Of a DNA stretch of 15,993 nucleotides, positions 1-6,808 are shown in pieces. Below the pieces are notes generated by a model that saw only the letters and a list, made by a program, of their open reading frames with translations, made no database searches and was not told the origin of the DNA. The stretch comes from Victivallales bacterium (lineage in GTDB: Bacteria > Verrucomicrobiota > Lentisphaeria > Oligosphaerales > Lenti-02). Position numbers and translations under genes: made by a program. Position 1 is the first letter of the stretch, and every line of letters starts with the position of its first letter. The DNA is taken from NCBI GenBank assembly GCA_018648945.1, contig JABGQJ010000098.1, positions 1 through 15,993 on the forward strand. The letters are read 5' to 3'.

Positions 1-351
1 GCTGGGATCGAAGAAGATCTCCACGCAGTCGTCGCTCCACACCGCGCCATCGCGCCAGGGCGTCTTTGCCTTCAGTCCGGCCATGTTCGGCTCGTCGCAT
101 TCTACGGCCACGTACGCCGCCGAGGCCGTGCGCACCACCTTGAAACGCGTCTGAACTGCCGCGCGCGCCAACTTGGCGTTGACGTCCGCCAATAGGAAGT
201 CGGTCTGCCACGTGCCCTGCTGCCAGCACGGTTCGTCTAGGACACCGTCGACCTTGACCGGGCCCGTACTGGGGATTGCCTGGGCCTGCCGAGTCGGCTG
301 TCCCATGACGGAGAGGGAAACCAACACTGCTAGGGTCGTGAGCACACGCAT
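1..351 (-). CDS. Secreted CBM9-like carbohydrate-binding domain protein (N-terminal 117 residues, cut by window edge)
   Basis: This leftward gene starts at an ATG at 349-351 and stays open to base 1, so only the first 117 residues are visible. A GGAG ribosome-binding sequence (complement of 359-362) lies 7 nt before the start. Residues 1-24 form a Sec-type signal with a hydrophobic core rich in Leu and Val. From about residue 25 the sequence fits the CBM9-like (DOMON-like) sandwich: it opens with the block VKVDGVLDEPCW (32-43) and contains WSDDCVEIFFDP (105-116), a characteristic pair for this fold. In PVC bacteria such domains occur alone or at the ends of large secreted carbohydrate-active proteins, so the missing part may hold a catalytic module. 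It is downstream of the methyltransferase gene with a 94-bp gap. Domain identity is by motif recognition; the substrate is unknown. Confidence 0.82.
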   Translation of the reverse strand, partial: MRVLTTLAVLVSLSVMGQPTRQAQAIPSTGPVKVDGVLDEPCWQQGTWQTDFLLADVNAKLARAAVQTRFKVVRTASAAYVAVECDEPNMAGLKAKTPWRDGAVWSDDCVEIFFDPS

Positions 352-401
352 GGCTTTGCTCCGAAAGTCGTTCTGCTCTTTTTCTGGCGGGGGATACGGG
401 A

Positions 402-429
402 ACCATAGGGTATGCCCACCCGGCTTCAA
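402..429 (-). promoter_or_regulatory. Candidate sigma70-like promoter for the CBM9-like gene
   Basis: Reading leftward, TTGAAG (complement of 424-429) and TATGGT (complement of 402-407) are separated by 16 bp in the 94-bp gap before the CBM9-like gene. Each box matches the consensus at four or five positions. This would let the CBM9-like gene be transcribed apart from the methyltransferase. It is a by-eye match in GC-rich DNA and is weak evidence. Confidence 0.22.
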
Positions 430-445
430 TGTCGCCACGGTGGTT

Positions 446-1408
446 TCATGCCTGCTGGAGGACCATGTCCCGATTGGTGCCCGCCACCTCCCACCCCAGT
501 CCAGCCGCCACGTCCCGGAACCGCGCCAGGTGTCGCTCGCGCCCGGCGTGGAACCGGCACCCCATCAAGACCGAACCATCCGCCGCAAGCAGCCGCGCGA
601 ATTCGCTCAGGATCGCCATGAAGGCGGTGTCTTCCTGCACAAAGCGTCCCCCGACCAATCCGTTGCAGAGGATCACCGCAAACCGCCCCTGCACGGGCAA
701 AGCCGCTGCCTCGCCAGCCACGAAATGCACATCGTCGTCGCAGCGGACCTGGCAGTCGGCCTCGCGGTGCGGGAAGCAACCGGCCTGCGCCATCCACGCC
801 TCCAGAGGCTCCCGCGTCACCCCGACTGCACGCACGGGGTGCCCGGCTTCCCGAAGCGCCGCCACCGCTTCACGCGTGCCCTCCCCTGTGCCCGAGCCCA
901 CGTCGAGCAACGCGAGGGGTTCGGACAAGCCCTGCCGGACCCAGCTCCGCAGCATGGCCAACTGGCCAGGATAGCGCCCGTCGGCAGTGCCGAACCGAGG
1001 CGGATCGGCAAGGGCCGCGAGCAGGGCAGGCAAGCGGTCCACGCTGAGCGTCACGGTCTCCGCCAAACGAGGCGGCAGGTACGACCAGAGATCAAGCAGC
1101 GACGCGAAATGCGCCGACCGCGTGGCCAGATGCGCGGCGTGCAAGGCCAGAGCCGCCGGAATCCAGCTCGGATGGGGCAACACCAACCGCGCCAACCGCC
1201 GCAACGATGACACGTACTCCGCCACCGGCAGATGAATCTCGTAAAGGGCACGCCACTCGGCGGAGACTGGCACCCCGCGTTGCCAACGCGGCGGTGGCGC
1301 AAGCGCCAGGAAGCGTTCCCAACGCCCCCGCCATTTGGCGTTGTGCGCCTGCACCGCAGCGTGCACGGCGGCGTCCAGGCGGAAGACCTGCTGGTGGGGG
1401 AATGGCAT
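446..1408 (-). CDS. Class I SAM-dependent methyltransferase with helical N-terminal extension
   Basis: This encodes a predicted cytosolic protein of 320 residues. The glycine-rich SAM-binding motif I is LALLDVGSGTGEG at about residues 165-177, at the end of the first strand of a Rossmann-like domain. A later strand, FAVILCNGLVGGRF (about 242-255), and a motif GSVLMGCRF near residue 285 complete a class I pattern. Parts of this C-terminal half faintly resemble CheR-type enzymes, but the CheR RNV-type motif is not evident. The first 145 residues are Leu/Ala/Arg-rich, probably helical, and unrecognised; they may bind the substrate. The start is uncertain: GTG at 1411 and ATG at 1408 are adjacent and neither has a clear ribosome-binding site; ATG was chosen. 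It is divergent from the gene at 1516. The substrate cannot be inferred. Confidence 0.8.
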   Translation of the reverse strand: MPFPHQQVFRLDAAVHAAVQAHNAKWRGRWERFLALAPPPRWQRGVPVSAEWRALYEIHLPVAEYVSSLRRLARLVLPHPSWIPAALALHAAHLATRSAHFASLLDLWSYLPPRLAETVTLSVDRLPALLAALADPPRFGTADGRYPGQLAMLRSWVRQGLSEPLALLDVGSGTGEGTREAVAALREAGHPVRAVGVTREPLEAWMAQAGCFPHREADCQVRCDDDVHFVAGEAAALPVQGRFAVILCNGLVGGRFVQEDTAFMAILSEFARLLAADGSVLMGCRFHAGRERHLARFRDVAAGLGWEVAGTNRDMVLQQA

Positions 1409-1436
1409 CACTGGTGGGGAAAACCGTCTGCAAGGC

Positions 1437-1466
1437 TGGACAAGATAGGGGACCGGACCCTACTGT
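1437..1466 (+). promoter_or_regulatory. Candidate promoter upstream of the small exported protein gene
   Basis: TGGACA (1437-1442) and TACTGT (1461-1466) are separated by 18 bp in the 107-bp divergent gap between the methyltransferase and the gene at 1516. The expected transcript start would be about 40 bp before the ATG. The match is imperfect and made by eye. Confidence 0.25.
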
Positions 1467-1499
1467 ACTGCGTCTGGATGTCCTCTCCCACATCGCAAC

Positions 1500-1506
1500 G
1501 AGGAAG
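1500..1506 (+). promoter_or_regulatory. Ribosome-binding site that fixes the start at 1516
   Basis: GAGGAAG lies 9 nt before the ATG at 1516. The reading frame is open 309 nt further upstream, opposite the methyltransferase, but only this ATG combines a ribosome-binding sequence with a following signal peptide, so the longer start is rejected. Confidence 0.7.
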
Positions 1507-1515
1507 CGAGTCACC

Positions 1516-2115
1516 ATGCCCCGCGCTCTCCCCAGCTTGTGCCTCCTATCCGTCGTTGGCCTCCTGACCTGCGGTTGCCCGCAGCGATTCCTGCCGCCGA
1601 TCCAGCCCAACGTGTCGCTCTACCCAACCGTCTATCCGGCGCGGATTCTGGATCAATGCGGCCCCGTCGACCTGTCGTCTGCTTCCTTGCACCAAGTGCT
1701 GAAGCATGCCGATTGGCTGGACGGCATCGGCAACGCGGGCCTGAACGAGAGCACCGCCGCGCTCATCATCCGCAGCCTCAGGAAGCGGGGTTACGCCGAG
1801 CTCGATGCCCGCCGATCCAAGGGGAAGATCCGCTGGATCGCCTTCCGTGCCCTGCTCGACGGCAAGACGCTCCTCGCCAGCGCCGGTTACGACCACCGCC
1901 CTCCCCCCGCCCAGTTGACCGGGACAGACCTCACCACCGAGCCTGCCCAGGCCTCGCGCCGTGATGCCTACAACTATCCCCTTCGCGTGGACACCTGGCA
2001 GGGAATGCGCACCAATGTTCCCATGGTGGTCGAGCACATTGTCCCCATGGTGAAGAGCCGCCCCGAGCACTGGGAAATCAGCTACCGCGTGCCCCTGCGC
2101 GACCCCAAGGACTGA
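1516..2115 (+). CDS. Small exported protein of unknown function, possible lipoprotein
   Basis: This gene encodes 199 residues. Residues 1-21 form a typical export signal with a hydrophobic core ending in LLTCGC. Cys19 or Cys21 could be lipidated, but neither sits in a canonical lipobox, so secretion is more certain than lipidation. The mature part begins with a Pro-rich stretch, then a probably helical segment around residues 55-95 (HQVLKHADWLDGIGNAGLNE and the following repeat of Leu/Arg residues). I do not recognise a family or catalytic motif. It stands first in the rightward direction after the divergent gap and is 121 bp before the LamG gene, a gap that contains a stable hairpin, so co-transcription with that gene is not assured. 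Coding status rests on the ribosome-binding site, signal peptide and reading-frame length. Confidence 0.72.
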   Translation: MPRALPSLCLLSVVGLLTCGCPQRFLPPIQPNVSLYPTVYPARILDQCGPVDLSSASLHQVLKHADWLDGIGNAGLNESTAALIIRSLRKRGYAELDARRSKGKIRWIAFRALLDGKTLLASAGYDHRPPPAQLTGTDLTTEPAQASRRDAYNYPLRVDTWQGMRTNVPMVVEHIVPMVKSRPEHWEISYRVPLRDPKD

Positions 2116-2139
2116 CGAACGGCGACCTGTGGACATGGA

Positions 2140-2183
2140 GGGACCAGCGGGATTTCGCCGGGTTCCACAGCGCCGCTGGTCTC
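2140..2183 (+). other. Inverted repeat (11-bp stem, 22-nt loop) between two rightward genes
   Basis: The arm at 2140-2150 (GGGACCAGCGG) pairs with 2173-2183: nine perfect pairs, then one G-U pair and one G-C pair. It lies 24 bp after the stop at 2115 and 53 bp before the ATG at 2237. No T-run follows, so it is not a classical intrinsic terminator. It could attenuate read-through, protect the upstream mRNA end or structure the leader of the LamG gene. Confidence 0.4.
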
Positions 2184-2236
2184 CCGCCGGTCAAACCTGC
2201 GGCCAGAACACCACACCACCGTGGAGAAACGTCTTG

Positions 2237-5200
2237 ATGAAGAGAGCCGCACTCCTGTTCTTGCTACTATCCGCTACCTGCCTGACAGGTGGAAGCCCGA
2301 TCGCGCGCTGGACATTCGACGAAGCGGGGGAGAAGGGCGCCGCTGCTTCAGTCCCCGCCGGTTTCCCCGGGACCATGGCCAATGCCAGTGGGAAGGTCCA
2401 GCGGCAAACGGAACGGAAACGCACGTTCCTGCGCATTCCCGGCACCGATGCCGGCGACTGTGTGACCCTTGGGGAAGGCAAGGCATTCGACCTACCGCAG
2501 CGGTTCTCGCTGGAGGCGTGGTTCCGCCCCCACGCCTCCCCGCCAGGCAGCTACACGATGATCCTGGGCAAGCGCTATGACCAGCAGTGCCAGCTCGACT
2601 GGACCCCCAACGGAGGCGGGACCATCGAGTTCTTTGTGGGGGGCGGTCACCTCACAGAGAACCGGGCCAGCGCAAACCGGATCAAGCCCGGCAACTGGCT
2701 GCACATCGTGGCGAGCTACGACAGCCAAGCCGAAGGGCCGAATCAGTGGCTCTATCTGAACGGCAAGCTGGCCAAGGCGATCCACAACCCCGTGAAGCTC
2801 AAGCCCTCCTCCGCAGCGTTGCGGATTGCGCAGAACAGCGCCATGAACATGAAGAGCAACGTCCGGGCGGACTGGGATGAGGTGGCAGTCTACGATCATG
2901 CTCTGTCGGCTGCGGAGATCACGGCCCTATACGAGGCCAAGGCGGAGCGGACCTGGCGACCGGAGGGCAAGACGTGGTCCCCGCCGTTCGAGGCAGCGCG
3001 GTGGCAGTCCCGGCAAGGGGCCAGCGGGGAAGACGCACAGGTTGACCGCATGTCCGGGATCAAACAGACAGGCGGGAATTCGCGCGCGGGAGAAGGCCGC
3101 CTTGCCGCTGCCCAAGACGGCGTTCGGTTCTCCCTGAAGGGGATCCCCAGCACCCGAGTCACGGGAGACTGGCACACCACCTTCCCTGAAGCCGTGGACC
3201 TGACAAAACTGCCGTATTGCGTGATCCGCTACCGGGCACGCGGCGCCCAGCGGGCCATGACCCCGATCCCCATGCTCACCCTCGCAGGCGACGAGCCACA
3301 TGTTCTGCTGACCTCGTCCCACGCGATCCAGGACGGGCTTTGGCACCTGTGCGCGGTCAAGAGCGGGGCCATCCGTCGTGCCACGGGCTTGGAGGCGGGC
3401 CTTGCGACCCTCGGCAGCGAGGCCGAATTGGAGGTGGGGAGCATACACTTCGCAGCGAGTACTGATGCCTTTCCCGTGTACCTTGGTTTGACAACAGATG
3501 CCGTGGCCGGGGCCCGGACCAAGGAGTTCACCACCGTCGATCTGGGCAAGCAGTACAACGACTCCTTGACCGAGAGGGTTGACCGCCTGTTCTCCAGCGA
3601 CAAGCCCTTTCTGCGCAATCCCCTCACGCGCTTTCCCACCGCCACGGTCGCCTGGCACGGGGTGCCGTTCGCCGTAGCCACGCGCGATGCCAACCTAGTG
3701 ACCCCCGAAGCCAGGAACGCCAACGTCAATCAGGAGCAGGTTGAGGTTTTTGGTGTCAGCGTGAAACGGGCCTCCTTCCTGCCGGAGTCACGCAATGACC
3801 CACTTACGGTCGCGGTCAACGCCAAGGTCTCCGAGGTGTTCATGCTGCTGAGCTGCGACTTCCCAGCCGTCCGCAAACGCTACTCGCGCCCGCCGATACC
3901 TGTTGCCTTCACGGATATCGAGGCATTCTCGGTGGAGCTTCACTACGAGAATGGCGATGTGGACGAGTCGTTCCCCTACTCCATGGCGGCCAAGGGGCAT
4001 CGCATTTGGGGGTTGTCGGGAGCCTATGTAGTCCCTGCTGATCCCGCCAAGCAACTACAGAACATCGTTCTGCGCAATCGCACGTGGGACCACACCGTCA
4101 GCCTGGCTGCCCTGACTCTACGGACGGCTCCGGATCGCCTCTTCCCGACGCTGGCTGCTGAGCCGAAGTGGACCGTGCCCCCTACCGTCCCCACGATCAT
4201 GCCCCGCCCCGCCACGATGGTCCGAGATGGGAACACGATCACGGCGACAACCAGCCATGCCCAGCTTGTGTTTGACTGTAGCAAGGGCTTCCGCATCGCC
4301 GCCATTCGCCCGCAGTGGAGCGACACCTCAATTGCACTCAGCCCCACCTCGGGGCTAGAGATCAAACAGGGCGACACCACGTGGAACGGCACCGACCTGG
4401 CGTGCACTGGGCTCTCGGTCAAAGGGAAGAACGCCCGCATTGTGCTGCGCTGTCCACCACCCGATCTGCCCTTGGAGTTGACCCTCACGATTACGGTCCG
4501 GGAGAACGGGGAGATCCGGTTCAGAGTCGAGGCCCTGAACCCTGGGCTTGAGGTACGGAAGCCGGCCGTCCGTTTCCCGGTCATCCGCGAGGCGACCCTC
4601 GGCACGGTGGCGGACACCTGGGTTTTCTTCCCGCAGTACCGGAACGTCATGACCAACCAAGCCACCTTCTGCAAACAGCCCAATCACCGGGGCTTCCCCA
4701 TGCAGTTCATGGACATCTACAATCCCGTCGCCGGCATCGGCATGTGTTTGATGACCCAGAGCCTGACCGGCGAAGCCGTTCAGTACTGCCTCGCCAAGGA
4801 CGGGACGGGGGCGAACGCCTACATCGAGAGCGGCGGCGACGACTGGCCATTGTCACCGGGCCAGTCCGTCACCTATTGCCCGCGCGTGCTTGCCCTCCAT
4901 CCGGGGGATTGGCGCGAGGGAGCAGCGATCTACCGGCGCTGGGCAGAGAGCTGGTACAGGCCCGTCGGTTCCCAGGACAAGGCATGGTTTCGGAAGGCCG
5001 TCTGGATTCGCAGCCATCTGTCGTCCGAGACGGGTGCGAAGCGTATCGCCAGAATGCCCCCGGTCGTCGAGCCCAAGAGCAAACGCTTCCGCCTCGCCGA
5101 GTACCTTGAGCAGGACCGCCTGCTGCTTGGTCTGGACCCCGACATCCTGCATTTCTACGTTTGGGCATTCGATCCGGAGGGGACGGGGGACGCCGCGCGC

Positions 5201-6268
5201 AACGGCGAGTACGGGGGCGCGGACTATGCCAACATGGGCGGACTCGCGAACTTCGCAGCCGCCATCGCCGGGCTCCAGGAAGGGCGGCGGATGCCGGTGT
5301 CGTTGTACACGATCTGGGACCGGTGCAGCCGGTCCACGCCCTTTGTGCAGGAACACGGCGAGCGCTTCGCCAAGGTCCGCTACACGGGGCAGAAGTTGGT
5401 CAACAAGGACACCGTCTACATGGCCACCTCCACGCCGGTCTGGCGCGACCATGCGGCCAAGACATTGGCAAGACTGCAGGCCGACACCAAGGTCCGCGTG
5501 CTCTACCTGGATGTGTTTGGCAGCGATCAGCGCAGTCGCTGCTTCAACCCGGATGCTGGCCATCCCATGCCGTCCCGCGTCTCCGCCGGCGACCGGGATT
5601 TCCTCCGCGCGGTCCGACAGGCCCAGCCCGAGGGGGTGGCGTTGTGGGGAGAGTTCCCCACCACCGATATCGCCAGCCCCTACTGGGACGGGTTCCTTTC
5701 GTACGACTGCATCCCCCTGCATAGCTACCTTGCAGAGGAGTACCGCGTGGATGATCGAGCCCCGCTCTGGAGCAGCCAAACTCTCCCTCCCAACGTGCTT
5801 CGTTTCATCTTTCCCAAGCTCAAGCAAACTGTGTTTCCGGTCGGGCAGGAGGGCTACATCGAGAGCTGGCGCTTCCTGAAATTCCTTCTCTTCAACGGCC
5901 AAGCTCTCTTCGACACGACCTGGCGCCTCTACGACACCGATGGCCGCGCCAAGATCGGCAAGTCCCTGCGGATCATGCGCGAATACGGAGACTGCTTCGC
6001 TTCCGACCACCCTCGCATGTTCGTCCCGACCCTCCGGACCCACTTCTATGCCAACGAGTGGCCAGGACCGGAACGAACCGTGTGGACCCTGTTCAACGCC
6101 CGGTACCACACCCTCCGGGGAAAGACTATCGAAGTGCCGCACACTCCCGGTGCCACCTACCGCGATCTCTGGAACGACCGCAAACTGACCCCCGAAATCA
6201 GAGGCGACAGGGCAATCTTGAGTCTGTCCATCCCGCCCCAGGGCATCGTCTGCGTGGTTCAGGAATAG
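2237..6268 (+). CDS. Large secreted LamG-domain protein with DUF6259-like / TIM-barrel glycoside hydrolase-like region
   Basis: This gene encodes 1343 residues. The ATG at 2237 was chosen because a GGAG sequence (2223-2226) precedes it by 10 nt and a signal peptide (MKRAALLFLLLSATC) follows; an upstream in-frame start at 2129 would bury the signal. Residues about 20-235 are a LamG (concanavalin A-like lectin) domain: FSLEAWFRP (90-98), a WLHIVASYD strand, WLYLNGKL and the closing DEVAVYDHALSAAEI. Two further sandwich-like regions follow (about 270-650). From about 665 the sequence resembles DUF6259-type proteins, including DWREGAAIYRRWAESWY (from 891), then a TIM-barrel-like part. Likely active-site acids are Asp1092 in LYLDVFGSD and Glu1139 in ALWGEFPTTD, both at strand ends. 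The C-terminus is a short beta-domain. It presumably acts on a polysaccharide outside the cytoplasm. Family naming and catalytic residues are inference; no named CAZy family is recognised. Confidence 0.85.
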   Translation: MKRAALLFLLLSATCLTGGSPIARWTFDEAGEKGAAASVPAGFPGTMANASGKVQRQTERKRTFLRIPGTDAGDCVTLGEGKAFDLPQRFSLEAWFRPHASPPGSYTMILGKRYDQQCQLDWTPNGGGTIEFFVGGGHLTENRASANRIKPGNWLHIVASYDSQAEGPNQWLYLNGKLAKAIHNPVKLKPSSAALRIAQNSAMNMKSNVRADWDEVAVYDHALSAAEITALYEAKAERTWRPEGKTWSPPFEAARWQSRQGASGEDAQVDRMSGIKQTGGNSRAGEGRLAAAQDGVRFSLKGIPSTRVTGDWHTTFPEAVDLTKLPYCVIRYRARGAQRAMTPIPMLTLAGDEPHVLLTSSHAIQDGLWHLCAVKSGAIRRATGLEAGLATLGSEAELEVGSIHFAASTDAFPVYLGLTTDAVAGARTKEFTTVDLGKQYNDSLTERVDRLFSSDKPFLRNPLTRFPTATVAWHGVPFAVATRDANLVTPEARNANVNQEQVEVFGVSVKRASFLPESRNDPLTVAVNAKVSEVFMLLSCDFPAVRKRYSRPPIPVAFTDIEAFSVELHYENGDVDESFPYSMAAKGHRIWGLSGAYVVPADPAKQLQNIVLRNRTWDHTVSLAALTLRTAPDRLFPTLAAEPKWTVPPTVPTIMPRPATMVRDGNTITATTSHAQLVFDCSKGFRIAAIRPQWSDTSIALSPTSGLEIKQGDTTWNGTDLACTGLSVKGKNARIVLRCPPPDLPLELTLTITVRENGEIRFRVEALNPGLEVRKPAVRFPVIREATLGTVADTWVFFPQYRNVMTNQATFCKQPNHRGFPMQFMDIYNPVAGIGMCLMTQSLTGEAVQYCLAKDGTGANAYIESGGDDWPLSPGQSVTYCPRVLALHPGDWREGAAIYRRWAESWYRPVGSQDKAWFRKAVWIRSHLSSETGAKRIARMPPVVEPKSKRFRLAEYLEQDRLLLGLDPDILHFYVWAFDPEGTGDAARNGEYGGADYANMGGLANFAAAIAGLQEGRRMPVSLYTIWDRCSRSTPFVQEHGERFAKVRYTGQKLVNKDTVYMATSTPVWRDHAAKTLARLQADTKVRVLYLDVFGSDQRSRCFNPDAGHPMPSRVSAGDRDFLRAVRQAQPEGVALWGEFPTTDIASPYWDGFLSYDCIPLHSYLAEEYRVDDRAPLWSSQTLPPNVLRFIFPKLKQTVFPVGQEGYIESWRFLKFLLFNGQALFDTTWRLYDTDGRAKIGKSLRIMREYGDCFASDHPRMFVPTLRTHFYANEWPGPERTVWTLFNARYHTLRGKTIEVPHTPGATYRDLWNDRKLTPEIRGDRAILSLSIPPQGIVCVVQE

Positions 6269-6284
6269 GGCGTGCCAGGCAGAC

Positions 6285-6695
6285 TCACTCCCGGACCAGG
6301 AACACGAATTCCCGGAGCATGAGCTCCTTCACAACGTGAATCGTGCCCGTCCTCGCATCCTCCAACTCCATCTCGAACTCCTTGGCCAGCGCCTCGGCAA
6401 CCTGAGTCAACTTGACCCCCTGCTTCGTGCCTTCGTTGAACACAAAGGTCCCATGCTTCTCCAGTATGATGTGCCGCCGCCGATCGATCTTGAAGAACCG
6501 GCTGAGGAAGCGCTCGGCCGGGTACATCTCGCGTTCGACCACCAGGACCAAGTCGCCGTTCGCAGCGGTGTGCTCTTCCAGGGTCGGGTGCTTGCAGAGC
6601 CGCACGTCCAGCGCGCGATCCACATCATATTTGGTCGTTTTGCGCCGCCGTTTGTTCTTGTCGTAAAACGGCATGAATTCTTCGATGAAGCCCAT
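6285..6695 (-). CDS. PqqD-like family protein (136 residues)
   Basis: This small leftward gene converges with the LamG gene, 16 bp apart. The ATG at 6693-6695 follows a GGAGG site with a 4-nt spacer; the frame extends 21 codons further upstream without a comparable signal. Residues about 70-135 fit the PqqD winged-helix pattern: IILEKHGTFVFNEGT (76-90), a helix LTQVAEALAKEF (96-107) and a final helix-strand VKELMLREFVFLV (122-134). Classical PqqD binds a precursor peptide and hands it to a radical SAM enzyme; many bacteria also carry free-standing relatives of unknown role, and this looks like one. The first 48 residues contain a strongly basic stretch, KNKRRRKTTK (13-22). There is no export signal, so it is cytosolic, unlike its neighbours. 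No radical SAM gene or precursor peptide is visible nearby. The family call is by pattern. Confidence 0.75.
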   Translation of the reverse strand: MGFIEEFMPFYDKNKRRRKTTKYDVDRALDVRLCKHPTLEEHTAANGDLVLVVEREMYPAERFLSRFFKIDRRRHIILEKHGTFVFNEGTKQGVKLTQVAEALAKEFEMELEDARTGTIHVVKELMLREFVFLVRE

Positions 6696-6699
6696 GGTG

Positions 6700-6704
6700 C
6701 CTCC
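6700..6704 (-). promoter_or_regulatory. Ribosome-binding site that fixes the start of the PqqD-like gene
   Basis: On the leftward strand GGAGG is followed by CACC and then the ATG at 6693-6695. The spacing is short but the match is perfect, which favours this start over the one 63 nt upstream. Confidence 0.65.
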
Positions 6705-6752
6705 GTGATTGGCGGCAACCTTACCCCCAAACCGCCCGCGCGCAATGTCCCC

Positions 6753-6780
6753 TTGCATCGTCCGTACCTGCGGCTAACGT
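6753..6780 (+). promoter_or_regulatory. Weak candidate promoter for the four-gene hydrolase operon
   Basis: TTGCAT (6753-6758) and TAACGT (6775-6780) are 16 bp apart in the 113-bp divergent gap, placing a transcript start near 6787, about 22 bp before the ATG at 6809. Each box matches only half of the sigma70 consensus. The operon must start somewhere in this gap, but this exact assignment is tentative. Confidence 0.2.
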
Positions 6781-6808
6781 GCGTCAGGCCTATCACCGAG
6801 GGAAAACC

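Noticed and set aside
173..1210. A 345-residue rightward open frame over the methyltransferase and CBM9-like genes
   Set aside because: It crosses two leftward genes and their gap; its Arg/Pro/His-rich composition is typical of a non-coding frame.
4853..6142. A 429-residue leftward open frame opposite the LamG hydrolase
   Set aside because: Antisense shadow; the forward frame carries the domains.
6269..6284. A shared bidirectional terminator between the converging LamG and PqqD-like genes
   Set aside because: The 16-bp gap contains only the short palindrome TGCCAGGCA, whose one-base centre cannot form a hairpin.
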